Below, piece after piece: positions 52,880 through 61,419 of a DNA stretch of 64,000 bases. The position numbers and the translations under genes are program-made. The first letter of the stretch is position 1; the number at the start of each line of letters is the position of its first letter. The notes beneath the pieces were generated by a model. It did no database searches. It saw nothing but the letters and a program-made list of their open reading frames with translations, and was not told the origin of the DNA. The DNA comes from an uncultured Sutterella sp. (lineage in GTDB: Bacteria; Pseudomonadota; Gammaproteobacteria; Burkholderiales; Burkholderiaceae_F): contig CAAGKD010000090.1 in the NCBI GenBank assembly GCA_900770335.1, positions 4,551 to 68,550 of the forward strand, written 5' to 3'.

Positions 52880-54646
52880 TCACTTCCCCGCGCGCGGCGC
52901 GCCCGAGCCGAGCAGTTTGACGGGCTCGCGCGTCTCATAGTCGGCCTGCGTGGGCGAGCGGCTGAACGCGGGCTCGTCGACGCGCGCGGGCACGTTGGCG
53001 CCGTCAGGCGTCACGAGGCGCGGCGTGATGAGAATGAGGCGCTCCATGAGCCGTCCCTTCTTCGAGGACGCCTTGAAGAGGTTCCCGAGAAGCGGGATGT
53101 CCTTGAGCAGCGGCACGCCGCTCTCGCCGTCCTGCTTCTGCTCGTAGTAGTAGCCGCCGATGAGGAGCGACTGCCCCGCGTCGACGATCGCCTGCGTGTT
53201 GATCTTCGTCTGCTTGATGGGCGAGACGGTGACCGAGCCCGAGGTGCTCTCGCCGAGCGTCTGGTAGCCCGACGAGGAGTCGTTCTGGTCGTCCTGGACG
53301 TTGACGGCGAGCTTGATCGACGTGCGCCCGTTCTCGCGGATGATGTGGGGCGTCACGCGCAGCACCGTTCCGGCCTCGACCTTGTAGAGATCCACGGCCT
53401 CGGTGCCCTGCAGCGGAATGTAGTAGGTGGTCGTGTTCTCGAGCGTCGCCTGCACGTTGTCGACCGTGAGCACGGACGGGCGCCCGAGCATGCGGGCCTC
53501 GTCGTTGGACTCCATCGCGCTCACGCGCGCGAGGAAGTAGTCCGACCCGTGCGTGTAGATGGTCGAGAGGAGCGCGCCCGCGGAGCTCGTCGCAGTCTGG
53601 ATCGCGCCGCTCGAGTTCGTTCCGCTCGCCGCGCCGATCGAGCCCCCGCCCTGCCAGTTGCCGCTGTTGCCGCCGCCGACGCCGTTGAAGTTGATGCCGA
53701 GATCGCGGCTCGCGTTCGTGTCGATGTCGACGATCGCGGCGTGGATCTCAATCAGCTCCACGGGCTTGTCGAGCTCGCGGATGACCTCCTCGTAATAGGG
53801 CATGCGGTAGGCCGCGTCCGAGACGAGCACCGCGTTGACGCGCGGGTCGGCCATGATGCTGATCGTGCCGGCCTCGACCGGGGAGCCGCCCGCCGGCGCG
53901 GGCGCCTCCTTGGGATGCTGGCGCGAGAGCCCGGGGGCGCCGAGCCCCTCGACGGACTGCGCGCGCGACGGACCCTGGCGCTGCTGCGAGACGGTCTGGC
54001 CGCTCACGCTCTGCCCCATCACCATGCCGCGCAGGATCGTCGCAATTCCGGGCACCGTGACGGTCGAGTCCATGCTCGAGACGGTGATGTCGTCGGCCCA
54101 GGCGTGCTTCACGGGGAAGACGCGCATGACGATCTTTTCGGTGAGGACGGCCTGGTAGGCCGAGGCGGCATTGCGGAGCTGCTCGAGGTAGGCCGGGGGC
54201 CCGACCATCGTGAGCATGTTGCCCTGGGGATTGACCCGGACGGGAAGCTCGTCAGCGATGAAGCCCGCGTTCCTCAGGGAGGCGACGAGGTCCTCGCCGC
54301 TGCCGCTGCGCACCGTGAGGAAGTCCTTCTTCGAGTCCTTCATCCGGTAGAAGTGGATCTCGCCCGCGAGGACGTAATAGCTCACGTCGTAGGCCTCCTC
54401 CATCGCGCGGAGAAAGTCCTTCGGCTGGACGGCCTTGAAGCGGCCGCTTACCTTGCCCGAGACGCCGGAGGCGAAGTCTGCCGTGAGCCCCTGCGTGCGG
54501 GCGAAGCTCGTGAGCACCGTCCTGATGTCATGACGGTTCGCGAAGTAGGAGAAGGGCTCGGTGAACTCATGCGCGCCGGCGCCCGCCGATGCGATCGCAA
54601 GGGCGAGGGCCGCCGCAAGGAGCCGCGGAATGCTTCGGATGCTCAC
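52880..54646 (-). CDS. sctC: T3SS outer-membrane secretin SctC
   Basis: 588 residues starting at GTG. Signal peptide SIPRLLAAALALAIASAGAGA; N-terminal ring domains N0-N3 (FSYFANRHDIRTVLTSFARTQG; MRVFPVKHAWADD; RVNAVLVSDAAYRMPYYEEVIRELDKP); then the secretin core (VEIHAAIVDIDTNASRDLGINF; RVTPHIIRENGRTSIKLAVNVQDDQ; LLIGGYYYEQKQDGESGVPLLKDIPLLGNLFK). The GTG at 54646 overlaps the stop of the upstream chaperone gene (GTGA), giving coupled translation. Confidence 0.95.
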   Translation of the reverse strand: MSIRSIPRLLAAALALAIASAGAGAHEFTEPFSYFANRHDIRTVLTSFARTQGLTADFASGVSGKVSGRFKAVQPKDFLRAMEEAYDVSYYVLAGEIHFYRMKDSKKDFLTVRSGSGEDLVASLRNAGFIADELPVRVNPQGNMLTMVGPPAYLEQLRNAASAYQAVLTEKIVMRVFPVKHAWADDITVSSMDSTVTVPGIATILRGMVMGQSVSGQTVSQQRQGPSRAQSVEGLGAPGLSRQHPKEAPAPAGGSPVEAGTISIMADPRVNAVLVSDAAYRMPYYEEVIRELDKPVELIEIHAAIVDIDTNASRDLGINFNGVGGGNSGNWQGGGSIGAASGTNSSGAIQTATSSAGALLSTIYTHGSDYFLARVSAMESNDEARMLGRPSVLTVDNVQATLENTTTYYIPLQGTEAVDLYKVEAGTVLRVTPHIIRENGRTSIKLAVNVQDDQNDSSSGYQTLGESTSGSVTVSPIKQTKINTQAIVDAGQSLLIGGYYYEQKQDGESGVPLLKDIPLLGNLFKASSKKGRLMERLILITPRLVTPDGANVPARVDEPAFSRSPTQADYETREPVKLLGSGAPRAGK

Positions 54647-55137
54647 GGTGCGATCATTCCTCCGCCGAAGCTGAGCTCGCCCGGGAACCACCCGGCCGGG
54701 CCCATGCCGCTCATCGAAAAGGGCGAGGCCGCCTGGCCGGGAACCGCGGAGAGGTTCGCGCGCCACCAGGCCTCGTCGTTGAGGAAGTCCCGGACGGCGT
54801 CCACGAGCTCCGTCTCGCCCGCCTGCGACAGGTCGACCGTCCGGAAGAGCTCGAGCCTGCCCTCATTGGCGGCGAGCACCGACGCGCGGCGCTTCATCAC
54901 GCCCGCGGCGAGCTTTCCGATCCGGACCCACTCCTCGTCCGCGCCAGGCGAGCCCGCCACAGGGGCGTCCCCGAGGTCCGCGCTCGCGACGAGCACGCGG
55001 CCGTCCGGGGACTCGATGTCAAGATCGAGCCCCTCCTCGAGAAGGTAGTGGCGCGCGCCGTGCTCGTCGGGCGCCGCAATCTTCCATCCGGCGGCCTCGG
55101 CGATGATCCGCACGGCATCTTCGAGCGCGATTCCCAT
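54643..55137 (-). CDS. YscB-like class I T3SS chaperone
   Basis: 164 residues with the CesT/SycE-type chaperone pattern: helix ALEDAVRIIAEAAGWKI, strands HYLLEEGLDLDIE and RVLVASADLG, then RLELFRTVDL and a C-terminal helix ETELVDAVRDFLNDEAWW. A Gly/Pro-rich tail is extra. Its place immediately before sctC is that of yscB, whose product teams with SycN to escort the gatekeeper YopN; here a SycN-like gene and a YopN-TyeA-like gene also exist. Assignment rests on fold pattern plus position. Confidence 0.62.
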   Translation of the reverse strand: MGIALEDAVRIIAEAAGWKIAAPDEHGARHYLLEEGLDLDIESPDGRVLVASADLGDAPVAGSPGADEEWVRIGKLAAGVMKRRASVLAANEGRLELFRTVDLSQAGETELVDAVRDFLNDEAWWRANLSAVPGQAASPFSMSGMGPAGWFPGELSFGGGMIAP

Positions 55138-55216
55138 GATTTCGAATTCCTTTGGTTTGCAAGGGCGTCACCGATGATTATGCACGGGCGCCCGGGCGAT
55201 TTCCGTTTCTTTCGTC

Positions 55217-57316
55217 TCAGATCCTTATCCGTGCGACGGGCTGCACGGAGATTTCGCTCGTCACCTCCTGATAGGCCATGACCGGAAGCTCGTAGAACTT
55301 CGGCTCGATCAGGCGGCGCACGTAGCGGCGGATGTCCATGCTCACCATCAGAATCGGCTTCTGGGCGCTCTGGCGGTACTTGCCCGCCGAGGCCTCGATC
55401 GCCTTGAGGATCCTCTGCGAGGTGCCCGGGTCGAGAGAGAGGAAGGCGCCCGCGCTCGTCTGGCGGATCGCCTTTCGGATCGCCTCCTCGACCGCGGGCT
55501 CCATCAGGATGACCGGAAGCATGTTCTGGCCCTTGGAGTACATGTAGCTGATCTGGCGCTTCAATGCCCCGCGCACGTACTCGGTGAGCATCACGACGTC
55601 CTTCTCCTTCGGCGCCCATTCGATCAGGGCCTGCAGGATCGTCCTCAGGTCGCGGATGGAGATCTGCTCCTGGACGAGGCGCTGGAAGATGTCCGAGATC
55701 CTTTGGACGGGCAGCAGGCGCGTAGCCTCGCGCACGAGATCCGGGGCGCGCTCCTCCATGTGGTCGAGCAGGTACTTCGTCTCCTGCATGCCCACGAAGC
55801 TCGAGGCGTGGCGGGTGAGCAGGAGCGACAGATGGTAGGCGAGGATCCTGGAGTGGTCCATGCAGACGATGCCCGCGCGGGTGAGCTTGTCGACCTCGCC
55901 CCGGGCGACCCAGATCGGATCGACGCCGGGCAGGAACGAATCGCCCTCAATGCACTCGATGCCGAGCATTTCAAGGTTCTCCCTGCGCTCGCGCACGATG
56001 ACGTGGCCCTTCATGAGCTGGCCGCGGGCGAGCGGAATCTCGTTGAGGTTGAGCACGTACGTGAAGCTGTTGAGCCCCGGGTTCGGACGGATGTTGATGC
56101 CCGGGAACGGCACGCCGAGGTCGAAGTAGAGCGCGCGGCGGAGCTCCACGAGCTCGCCGTTCAGGGAGTCGTAGTCCATCGACTGCCCGATGTCCGGGGA
56201 GATGTCGAGAATGATCGGCACGGTGGGCGAGAACTCCTCGCCCGTTCCCGTCGGGCGCTTCTTCTTCTGCTGCTGCTCGCCCACGGGCGCGAGCGTGCGC
56301 TCGAGCTCGCCCTTGGCGTCGGGCGCCTTCGGCGCGCTCTTGATGCCCATGAGCACCTTGCCGAAGAGCCACACGGCTGCGGCCATCGTGAAGAGCTGCG
56401 GCTTGGGGAAGCCCGGAATGAGGGCGAGGAGGAAGATCAGCCCGCCCGCCATCTGCAGGGCGCGCGGCTGATCGAAGAACTGCCGTCCGACCTGCGCGCC
56501 GACGTCCTCCTGCGTGTCGCCCGAGCGGGTGATCAGGATGCCCGCGGAGATCGACACCAGGAGCGACGGGATCTGGCTCACGAGGCCGTCGCCGATCGTG
56601 AGGATGCCGTAGACCTCGAGCGCCTCGGAGGCGGCCATGCCGTGCTGCGAGACGCCGATCACCGTGCCGCCGACGATGTTCACGACCGCGACGATCATGC
56701 CCGCGATGGAGTCGCCCTTGACGAACTTCATGGCGCCGTCCATGGCGCCGTACATCTTGCTCTCCATCTGGACGTTGCTGCGGCGCTTCTGCGCCTCGTC
56801 CATGTCGATGACGCCCGCGCGCAGGTCCGCGTCGATCGACATCTGCTTGCCGGGCATGGCGTCAAGGGTGAAGCGCGCGCCCACCTCGGCGACGCGCTCG
56901 GCGCCCTTGGCGATCACGAGGAACTGCACGATCGTGAGGATGAGGAACACCACCGCGCCCACGACGAAGTTGCCGCCCAAGGCGAACTCGCCGAAGGTCT
57001 GGATGATCTCGCCCGCGTCCGCCTGCAGAAGGATGAGTCGGGTCGTCGTGATGTTCAGGCCGACGCGAAAGAGCGTCGTGAAGAGCAGCATCGTCGGGAA
57101 GACCGAGAACTCAAGGGGCGTCCTCACGTACATCGCCATCATCAGCATGAGGAACGAGAGCGTGAGGTTCGCGCCGATCAGCGTGTCGACGAGCCACGTC
57201 GGCAGCGGGATGATCATCAGCATGATCACCACGACGAGCAGCGTCACCATCGCGATGTCGTTGTGCCGCGTGATCTTGGAGACGACCGAGGCGGCCCGGG
57301 AGGTCATGGTGCTCAT
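55217..57316 (-). CDS. sctV: T3SS major export gate protein SctV
   Basis: 699 residues. About eight membrane helices in the first 320 (MVTLLVVVIMLMIIPLPTWLVDTLIGANLTLSFLMLM), the FHIPEP cytoplasmic loop family motif (FTLDAMPGKQMSIDADLRAG), then the large cytoplasmic domain that forms a nonamer ring and receives chaperone-effector complexes. Length is normal for LcrD/YscV. 79 bases before the yscB-like gene; overlaps the sctY stop by 4 bases. Confidence 0.97.
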   Translation of the reverse strand: MSTMTSRAASVVSKITRHNDIAMVTLLVVVIMLMIIPLPTWLVDTLIGANLTLSFLMLMMAMYVRTPLEFSVFPTMLLFTTLFRVGLNITTTRLILLQADAGEIIQTFGEFALGGNFVVGAVVFLILTIVQFLVIAKGAERVAEVGARFTLDAMPGKQMSIDADLRAGVIDMDEAQKRRSNVQMESKMYGAMDGAMKFVKGDSIAGMIVAVVNIVGGTVIGVSQHGMAASEALEVYGILTIGDGLVSQIPSLLVSISAGILITRSGDTQEDVGAQVGRQFFDQPRALQMAGGLIFLLALIPGFPKPQLFTMAAAVWLFGKVLMGIKSAPKAPDAKGELERTLAPVGEQQQKKKRPTGTGEEFSPTVPIILDISPDIGQSMDYDSLNGELVELRRALYFDLGVPFPGINIRPNPGLNSFTYVLNLNEIPLARGQLMKGHVIVRERRENLEMLGIECIEGDSFLPGVDPIWVARGEVDKLTRAGIVCMDHSRILAYHLSLLLTRHASSFVGMQETKYLLDHMEERAPDLVREATRLLPVQRISDIFQRLVQEQISIRDLRTILQALIEWAPKEKDVVMLTEYVRGALKRQISYMYSKGQNMLPVILMEPAVEEAIRKAIRQTSAGAFLSLDPGTSQRILKAIEASAGKYRQSAQKPILMVSMDIRRYVRRLIEPKFYELPVMAYQEVTSEISVQPVARIRI

Positions 57317-57732
57317 CGGTCAGATTCCTTTGGCGTCATGCCGGCCGCCGCGGGGCCCTCGGCCTCCCGCTCGCGTCCGGTGAGATAGAGAAATTCGTCG
57401 CGGGCGGCCGCGGCCTCCTCCCTGCGGTTCTGCTGCCAGAGCGCCTGGGCCTTGAGGAGCCAGAGCGCCGCGTCGCGCGTGGAGAGCGGCCCGCCCTGCA
57501 TCGCGTCGCGCAGCGCCGCGAGCGCCGCCGCCCCGTCCCCGGCCTCGACCGCCACGGCCGCAAGCCCCGCGCGGGCGAAGCGGTAGTCGGCGCTGCCCGG
57601 AACGGAGAGCTCCGCAATGGCGTCGTAGATGCGCCTCGCCCGATCCTCCATGCCCATGCGGAAGAGCAGGAACGCGAGCACGGAGAGCGTCCTGCGCTCG
57701 TCGCGGGTGATCGACCCGAATTCTTCAGCCAT
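57313..57732 (-). CDS. sctY: T3SS SctY (YscY-like TPR chaperone)
   Basis: 139 residues of TPR-like helices (LSVLAFLLFRMGMEDRARRIYDAIAEL; YRFARAGLAAVAVEAGDGAAALAALRDAM; WLLKAQALWQQNRREEAAAARDEFLYLT). YscY has this size and fold, binds YscX and docks on SctV. The sctX-sctY-sctV order and overlap with sctV are as in Yersinia. Confidence 0.68.
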   Translation of the reverse strand: MAEEFGSITRDERRTLSVLAFLLFRMGMEDRARRIYDAIAELSVPGSADYRFARAGLAAVAVEAGDGAAALAALRDAMQGGPLSTRDAALWLLKAQALWQQNRREEAAAARDEFLYLTGREREAEGPAAAGMTPKESDR

Positions 57733-57737
57733 CTAAG

Positions 57738-58106
57738 TCACCCTCCGATCATCAGGCCCCGGTAGGCCGAGAGCAACATGCCGTTCTGCATGAGGGGAAT
57801 GATCTCCTCCTCGAGCATCGCGCGGATCTTGGGGTTCTCGCTCTTCTCGAGCTTGCGCACGATCTCCTCGAGCTCCGAGGAGAAGACCTCGGGGCTCACG
57901 AGCGTACCGTCGCCCACGTTCGGGCAGAGCAGGCTCTCGACGGCGGTGCGGGCGTTGACGGGCCCGTAGAGCTCCTCGAGGCCCGTCGCCTGAAGCGAGG
58001 TGGTCGCGAGCTCCCGCAGCTGCGGCAGGCGCCCGGTCTCGGGCATCTCCATGAGCCCCTGGATGCCCACCGAGGGGTTGAAGAGCGATTGGATGGGAGT
58101 CGGCAT
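57738..58106 (-). CDS. sctX: T3SS SctX (YscX-like early substrate, candidate)
   Basis: 122 residues, equal to YscX (122). Unstructured N-terminus with export-signal-like composition, then helical C-terminus (ELEEIVRKLEKSENPKIRAMLEEEIIPLMQNGMLLSAYRGLM) ending in small residues as YscX does. Sequence similarity is weak; the call rests on size, order and the adjacent sctY. Confidence 0.55.
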   Translation of the reverse strand: MPTPIQSLFNPSVGIQGLMEMPETGRLPQLRELATTSLQATGLEELYGPVNARTAVESLLCPNVGDGTLVSPEVFSSELEEIVRKLEKSENPKIRAMLEEEIIPLMQNGMLLSAYRGLMIGG

Positions 58107-58179
58107 GTTCAGTCAGTCTCGCGGCCGCGCGAAGCCGCCCCTCCCGGGGCCGGCCGGCGGTCTTGGGAAAAAGGAGGCG

Positions 58180-58560
58180 TCAGACGGCCGAGAGCTCGGC
58201 GGAGAGGAGCCTCAACGTGTTCTCGAGGGCGGAGGCCGTCACGCGGCGCTGCGGGATGCGCGTCGAGAGGATGAGCTCGTTTCTGAAGAGCCCCGCGCAA
58301 AGCGCGGCTGCCGGATGCCTGCGCCAGTGGATGCGCGAGAGGAGCGCGCCGTAGCGAGCGGATTCAGAGGGCTCGATCGTGCGGGAGAGCACGACGAGGA
58401 GCTCGGGCTCCCCGACGCCCGACGGGCTTTCAAGGCGCTCGAGCGTGAGCGTGCCGACCCCGTCGATCACGAGGCCCGCGGCGGACCTGTCGTTGAGCGA
58501 GAGGCCGTCGATGCCGAGGCGCTTTCCGAACTCGCCGATTTCAAAGTCAATCACGGGCAT
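58180..58560 (-). CDS. sycN: SycN-like chaperone for the gatekeeper protein
   Basis: 126 residues (SycN is 123). Start VIDFEIGEFGKRLGIDGLSLNDRSAAGLVIDGVGTLTLER, then strand LLVVLSRTIE, RNELILSTRIPQRRVTASALENTLRLLSAEL: the SycN fold with the FCQDLGVP-like first helix. It would pair with the YscB-like protein to hold SctW at the gate. Directly downstream of sctW, as sycN follows yopN-tyeA. Confidence 0.65.
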   Translation of the reverse strand: MPVIDFEIGEFGKRLGIDGLSLNDRSAAGLVIDGVGTLTLERLESPSGVGEPELLVVLSRTIEPSESARYGALLSRIHWRRHPAAALCAGLFRNELILSTRIPQRRVTASALENTLRLLSAELSAV

Positions 58561-58620
58561 TCTCCCTTCCGGTTGGATTTCTGGCGCCCGGACGTCCGTC
58601 CGGGCCGCACAGCCGCTAGC

Positions 58621-59736
58621 TTACTCGAGCGAGGCGAGATACTCATCCTCGCGCGCGACCGCGTCGTCCACGGACGACTGCACGGCGTCGAGGATCCGCA
58701 TGCGGCCGCTCTCGTCGTCGAAGAGCTCGACGGGGAACTTGCGCACCGTCGCAAGGAGCTCCTGCAGGAAGAGCACCTCGTGCTCGATGTCCGAGGGCTT
58801 AGCCTTCGCGCAGATGTCGTTGATCTGGCTCGCCGACACGTAGCTCTTCCCGCGCAGGTCCATCACTTCGCCCAAGAGCTCCATCGCGGAGAGGGGCCTG
58901 CCTTCGCCATGGACGCTCTCCCAGCGGTCCGTGAGAGTCTCGCAGAGCGCGTAGGCGCTCTGCGTGAGGCGCACGAGGGCAAGCTTCTGATGCACGCTCT
59001 CCAAGTGAGCCCTGCCCATGCTCGGCGTCTCGCAGTCGATGTCCGCGCTGATCGCCGAGAAGAGGAAGTCCATGGCCTTGTCAAAGCCCGCGCCGTACTT
59101 CGCCTTGATCTCGCTGAAGACCTCGTTCACGCTCGAGAACTCGCCCACCGTGCGGCGGTAGAGGTCGCGCGTCCCGTCCATGCCGCCGAGCTCGGGGAAG
59201 CCCTCGCCCGAAACGGCGCCGCGCAGGCCGAGGCGGATCGCCTCGCCGTGCTCTTTGGCGAACTCCTCGGAAAGCCCCCGGAGCTCGCGCATCTGCTTGT
59301 CTGTGAAGGAGGGATCGTCCTCGAGCGTCTCGATCGCGAGCTGCATCGCCGCCCAAGCGTCCGTCGGATCCTCGAAGAGCCCCTGAAACGTCGCGCGCAT
59401 CGACTGGCGGTCCGCGCCGCGCTTCAATGCGTCGACCGCCTGCTGCATCTTCTCGCTCTGGCCCGCGCGACTCATGAGCACGCGGTAGATCTCCATCAGG
59501 CGGCGGTTGATCTCGGTCGACTCGCGCTCCTTGCGCTCGCTGATCGAGAACTTGTCCGTCGTGTCGACGGCGAAGCCGAGCTCCTCTGAGGCGTCCGCAA
59601 GGAGCGACTCGGGCGATGCGGCCACGGCCACCTCGTGGCCCATGAACGTCCCTCGCGCCGCGTCGGTCGTTGCGGCCGCGGAGGCCTGCTGCGAAATGTT
59701 CGTCTGAAACGCGTTCTGAATGCCTTCGATCGACAT
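58621..59736 (-). CDS. sctW: T3SS gatekeeper SctW (YopN-TyeA fusion)
   Basis: 371 residues. The N-terminal and middle part is HrpJ/YopN-type (TEINRRLMEIYRVLMSR; SEEFAKEHGEAIRLGLRG). The last 80 residues match the separate Yersinia protein TyeA, with FPVELFDDESGRMRILDAVQSSVDDAVAREDE against FPLGVFSDEEQRQNLLQ, so YopN and TyeA are one chain here. It blocks effector export until host contact. The ATG at 59736 is used; an earlier in-frame ATG at 59787 is less likely. First gene of the long operon. Confidence 0.85.
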   Translation of the reverse strand: MSIEGIQNAFQTNISQQASAAATTDAARGTFMGHEVAVAASPESLLADASEELGFAVDTTDKFSISERKERESTEINRRLMEIYRVLMSRAGQSEKMQQAVDALKRGADRQSMRATFQGLFEDPTDAWAAMQLAIETLEDDPSFTDKQMRELRGLSEEFAKEHGEAIRLGLRGAVSGEGFPELGGMDGTRDLYRRTVGEFSSVNEVFSEIKAKYGAGFDKAMDFLFSAISADIDCETPSMGRAHLESVHQKLALVRLTQSAYALCETLTDRWESVHGEGRPLSAMELLGEVMDLRGKSYVSASQINDICAKAKPSDIEHEVLFLQELLATVRKFPVELFDDESGRMRILDAVQSSVDDAVAREDEYLASLE

Positions 59737-59893
59737 GACGGAAATCCCTGCAAAGAGACGCGGCGGCGCCGCGTCCCGATGGCACAATTCTATCAGGAGG
59801 CGAAGCGCCCCCCTGCCGCAAGAAATTGATGAAATCTCTTGAATTTCATGGGATTAAAAGACAAGGATCCTCTCCCTTAACGGAACTTTTCAC
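59737..59893. promoter_or_regulatory. Divergent promoter region for sctW operon and orphan gene
   Basis: AT-rich for this genome. It contains the palindrome ATGAAAT-n7-ATTTCAT (59829-59849) and, for the plus strand, GGAACTTTTCAC just before the ATG. No sigma-70 pair with correct spacing is convincing on either strand; an alternative sigma factor is possible. Confidence 0.5.
59829..59849. promoter_or_regulatory. Palindrome ATGAAAT-CTCTTGA-ATTTCAT
   Basis: Perfect 7-bp half-sites with a 7-base centre (14-bp centre-to-centre), 93 bases upstream of sctW and 45 upstream of the divergent orphan gene: a candidate operator for a T3SS regulator. Confidence 0.5.
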
Positions 59894-60334
59894 ATGCACC
59901 GGACCGCTGACGCCCGCGCACGGCTCGTGCGCCGCCTGAACGCCTCGCTTCCCGTCCCCGACGAGATGCGCTTTCTCCTCACGCTGAGCCTGCGTTCGCG
60001 CCTCCTTTCGGCGCGCCTCGCGCATCAGCCTCTCTCCGACGCGGACGCCGACCTTCTGCGGCATCTGATCCGCGACCTCGTGATGACGGCGGCGGTGACG
60101 GAGCTCCTCCTCGGGCTCTTCGAGGAGAACCCTGGTGCGAAGGCGACGGTCTCCGAGGCGAAGGCCGCCCTCGGACGCGCCGCAGGGCGCTGGCGGGACC
60201 GTCGGGCGCCCGATCCCGAGGACATCGGCCGCCTCGAGGCCCTCGCGGACCTCTCGCACGACGCGCTCGCAGAGGTGAAGCTCGCCGAGTACGAGGCCGC
60301 GCTCGCCCGGGCGGGCGAATGCCTCGATCGGTGA
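59894..60334 (+). CDS. Hypothetical helical protein within the T3SS locus
   Basis: 146 residues, not recognised. Nearly all helix, rich in Ala, Leu, Arg and Glu (MRFLLTLSLRSRLLSARLAHQPL; LIRDLVMTAAVTELLLGLFEEN; DLSHDALAEVKLAEYEAALARAGE); no signal or membrane segment. It is the only plus-strand gene inside the T3SS block, divergent from sctW and convergent with sctU (13-base gap). Small acidic-basic helical proteins here may be regulators or chaperones, but nothing proves it. The opposite-strand frame looks like an artefact. Confidence 0.65.
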   Translation: MHRTADARARLVRRLNASLPVPDEMRFLLTLSLRSRLLSARLAHQPLSDADADLLRHLIRDLVMTAAVTELLLGLFEENPGAKATVSEAKAALGRAAGRWRDRRAPDPEDIGRLEALADLSHDALAEVKLAEYEAALARAGECLDR

Positions 60335-60347
60335 GCTCGCCGCCGCC

Positions 60348-61397
60348 TCAGCGGCCCGAGCCCTCCTCGAGGCTCTGCACCCAGCGCAGCACCTCCGCGA
60401 CCGGACCGATGAGGTCGCGCGGGATGTAGGCGTTCTCCGCGCCGTCGCGATAGAGCGCCCGCGCGAGCGGGACGTTCCTCATGATGGGGATGCCCTCCTC
60501 CTTGGCGACCTCGATCATGCGCTGCGCGAGCGCGCCCTCGCCCTTGGCGAGGATGACGGGCAGCGGCGTCGAGTCCTTGTCGTAGTCAAGCGCCACGGCG
60601 TAGTGGGTCGGATTTGTCACGAGAACCTTCGCCTTTCTCACGTTGCCGAGAGTGTTCTGATTCATGAGCTCGCGCTGGAGCTGCTTGCGCTGGCTCTTGA
60701 CGACCGGGTCGCCCTCGCTTTCCTTGTACTCGCGCTTGACCTCGTCGATGCTCATCATGTGGTCATGCGTCCAGCGCCACTTCTGGTAAAGATAGTCGAT
60801 CGCGGCGATCACCGCGAAGGCGCCCGAGGTCATGAGGAGGAGCTCCGCAGCGGCCTGCCCGAGCACGGTCCACATCGCCGAGGCGCCGCCCTCGGGGATG
60901 CTGAAGAGGAGCGGGATGTACTTGTTGAGCACGTTCCAGGCAAGCGTGCCGATGACGGCGACCTTGATGACGTTCTTGACGAACTCGAAGAGGTTCTTCA
61001 TCGAGAAGACGCGCTTGAACCACTTCGCGGGGCTCAAGTTCTCGAGCTTGGGCATCGCGGCCTTGGGCGCGAAGAGAAACCCCGTCTCCGCGAGAAGCAC
61101 CACGAGCGCGGCGCCCATCACGACGCCCACCACCGGGAGCACGATCCCGACGGCGATGTCGACGACGATGCCGGCGCATCGCGCGAGGGCCTCGCCAAAG
61201 GGCAGGTGCATCACTTCGAAGGGCGCGAGCACCATCTCGCAGAGCTCCTCGTAAATGCGCTCGCCGCTTGCGACCGCGTAGAGCACGAGCGCGAGCACGG
61301 TGGCCGCCGGCGCAAGGTCCTGCCCCTTGCAGACGTCACCCTTTTCGCGCGAGTCGCGTATTCGCTTCGGGGTCGGCTGTTCGGTCTTTTCGCTCAT
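60348..61397 (-). CDS. sctU: T3SS autoprotease and switch protein SctU
   Basis: 349 residues. Start MSEKTEQPTPKRIRDSREKG is the SctU/FlhB signature; four membrane helices follow (about 30-205), then the cytoplasmic domain with self-cleavage site NPTH at 262-265 and the conserved YAVALDY. It sets substrate specificity from needle to translocators. Separated from sctR and grouped with sctS and sctT. Confidence 0.96.
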   Translation of the reverse strand: MSEKTEQPTPKRIRDSREKGDVCKGQDLAPAATVLALVLYAVASGERIYEELCEMVLAPFEVMHLPFGEALARCAGIVVDIAVGIVLPVVGVVMGAALVVLLAETGFLFAPKAAMPKLENLSPAKWFKRVFSMKNLFEFVKNVIKVAVIGTLAWNVLNKYIPLLFSIPEGGASAMWTVLGQAAAELLLMTSGAFAVIAAIDYLYQKWRWTHDHMMSIDEVKREYKESEGDPVVKSQRKQLQRELMNQNTLGNVRKAKVLVTNPTHYAVALDYDKDSTPLPVILAKGEGALAQRMIEVAKEEGIPIMRNVPLARALYRDGAENAYIPRDLIGPVAEVLRWVQSLEEGSGR

Positions 61398-61419
61398 GGG
61401 ATTGTCCTCGCCTCATTCG

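Noticed and set aside
52739..55048. 769-codon open frame on the plus strand
   Set aside because: Antisense to sctC, sctD and the yscB-like gene; no domain pattern.
59846..60259. Minus-strand frame opposite the orphan gene at 59894
   Set aside because: Arg/Glu/Gly-rich shadow; the plus-strand frame has the better start context and globular composition.
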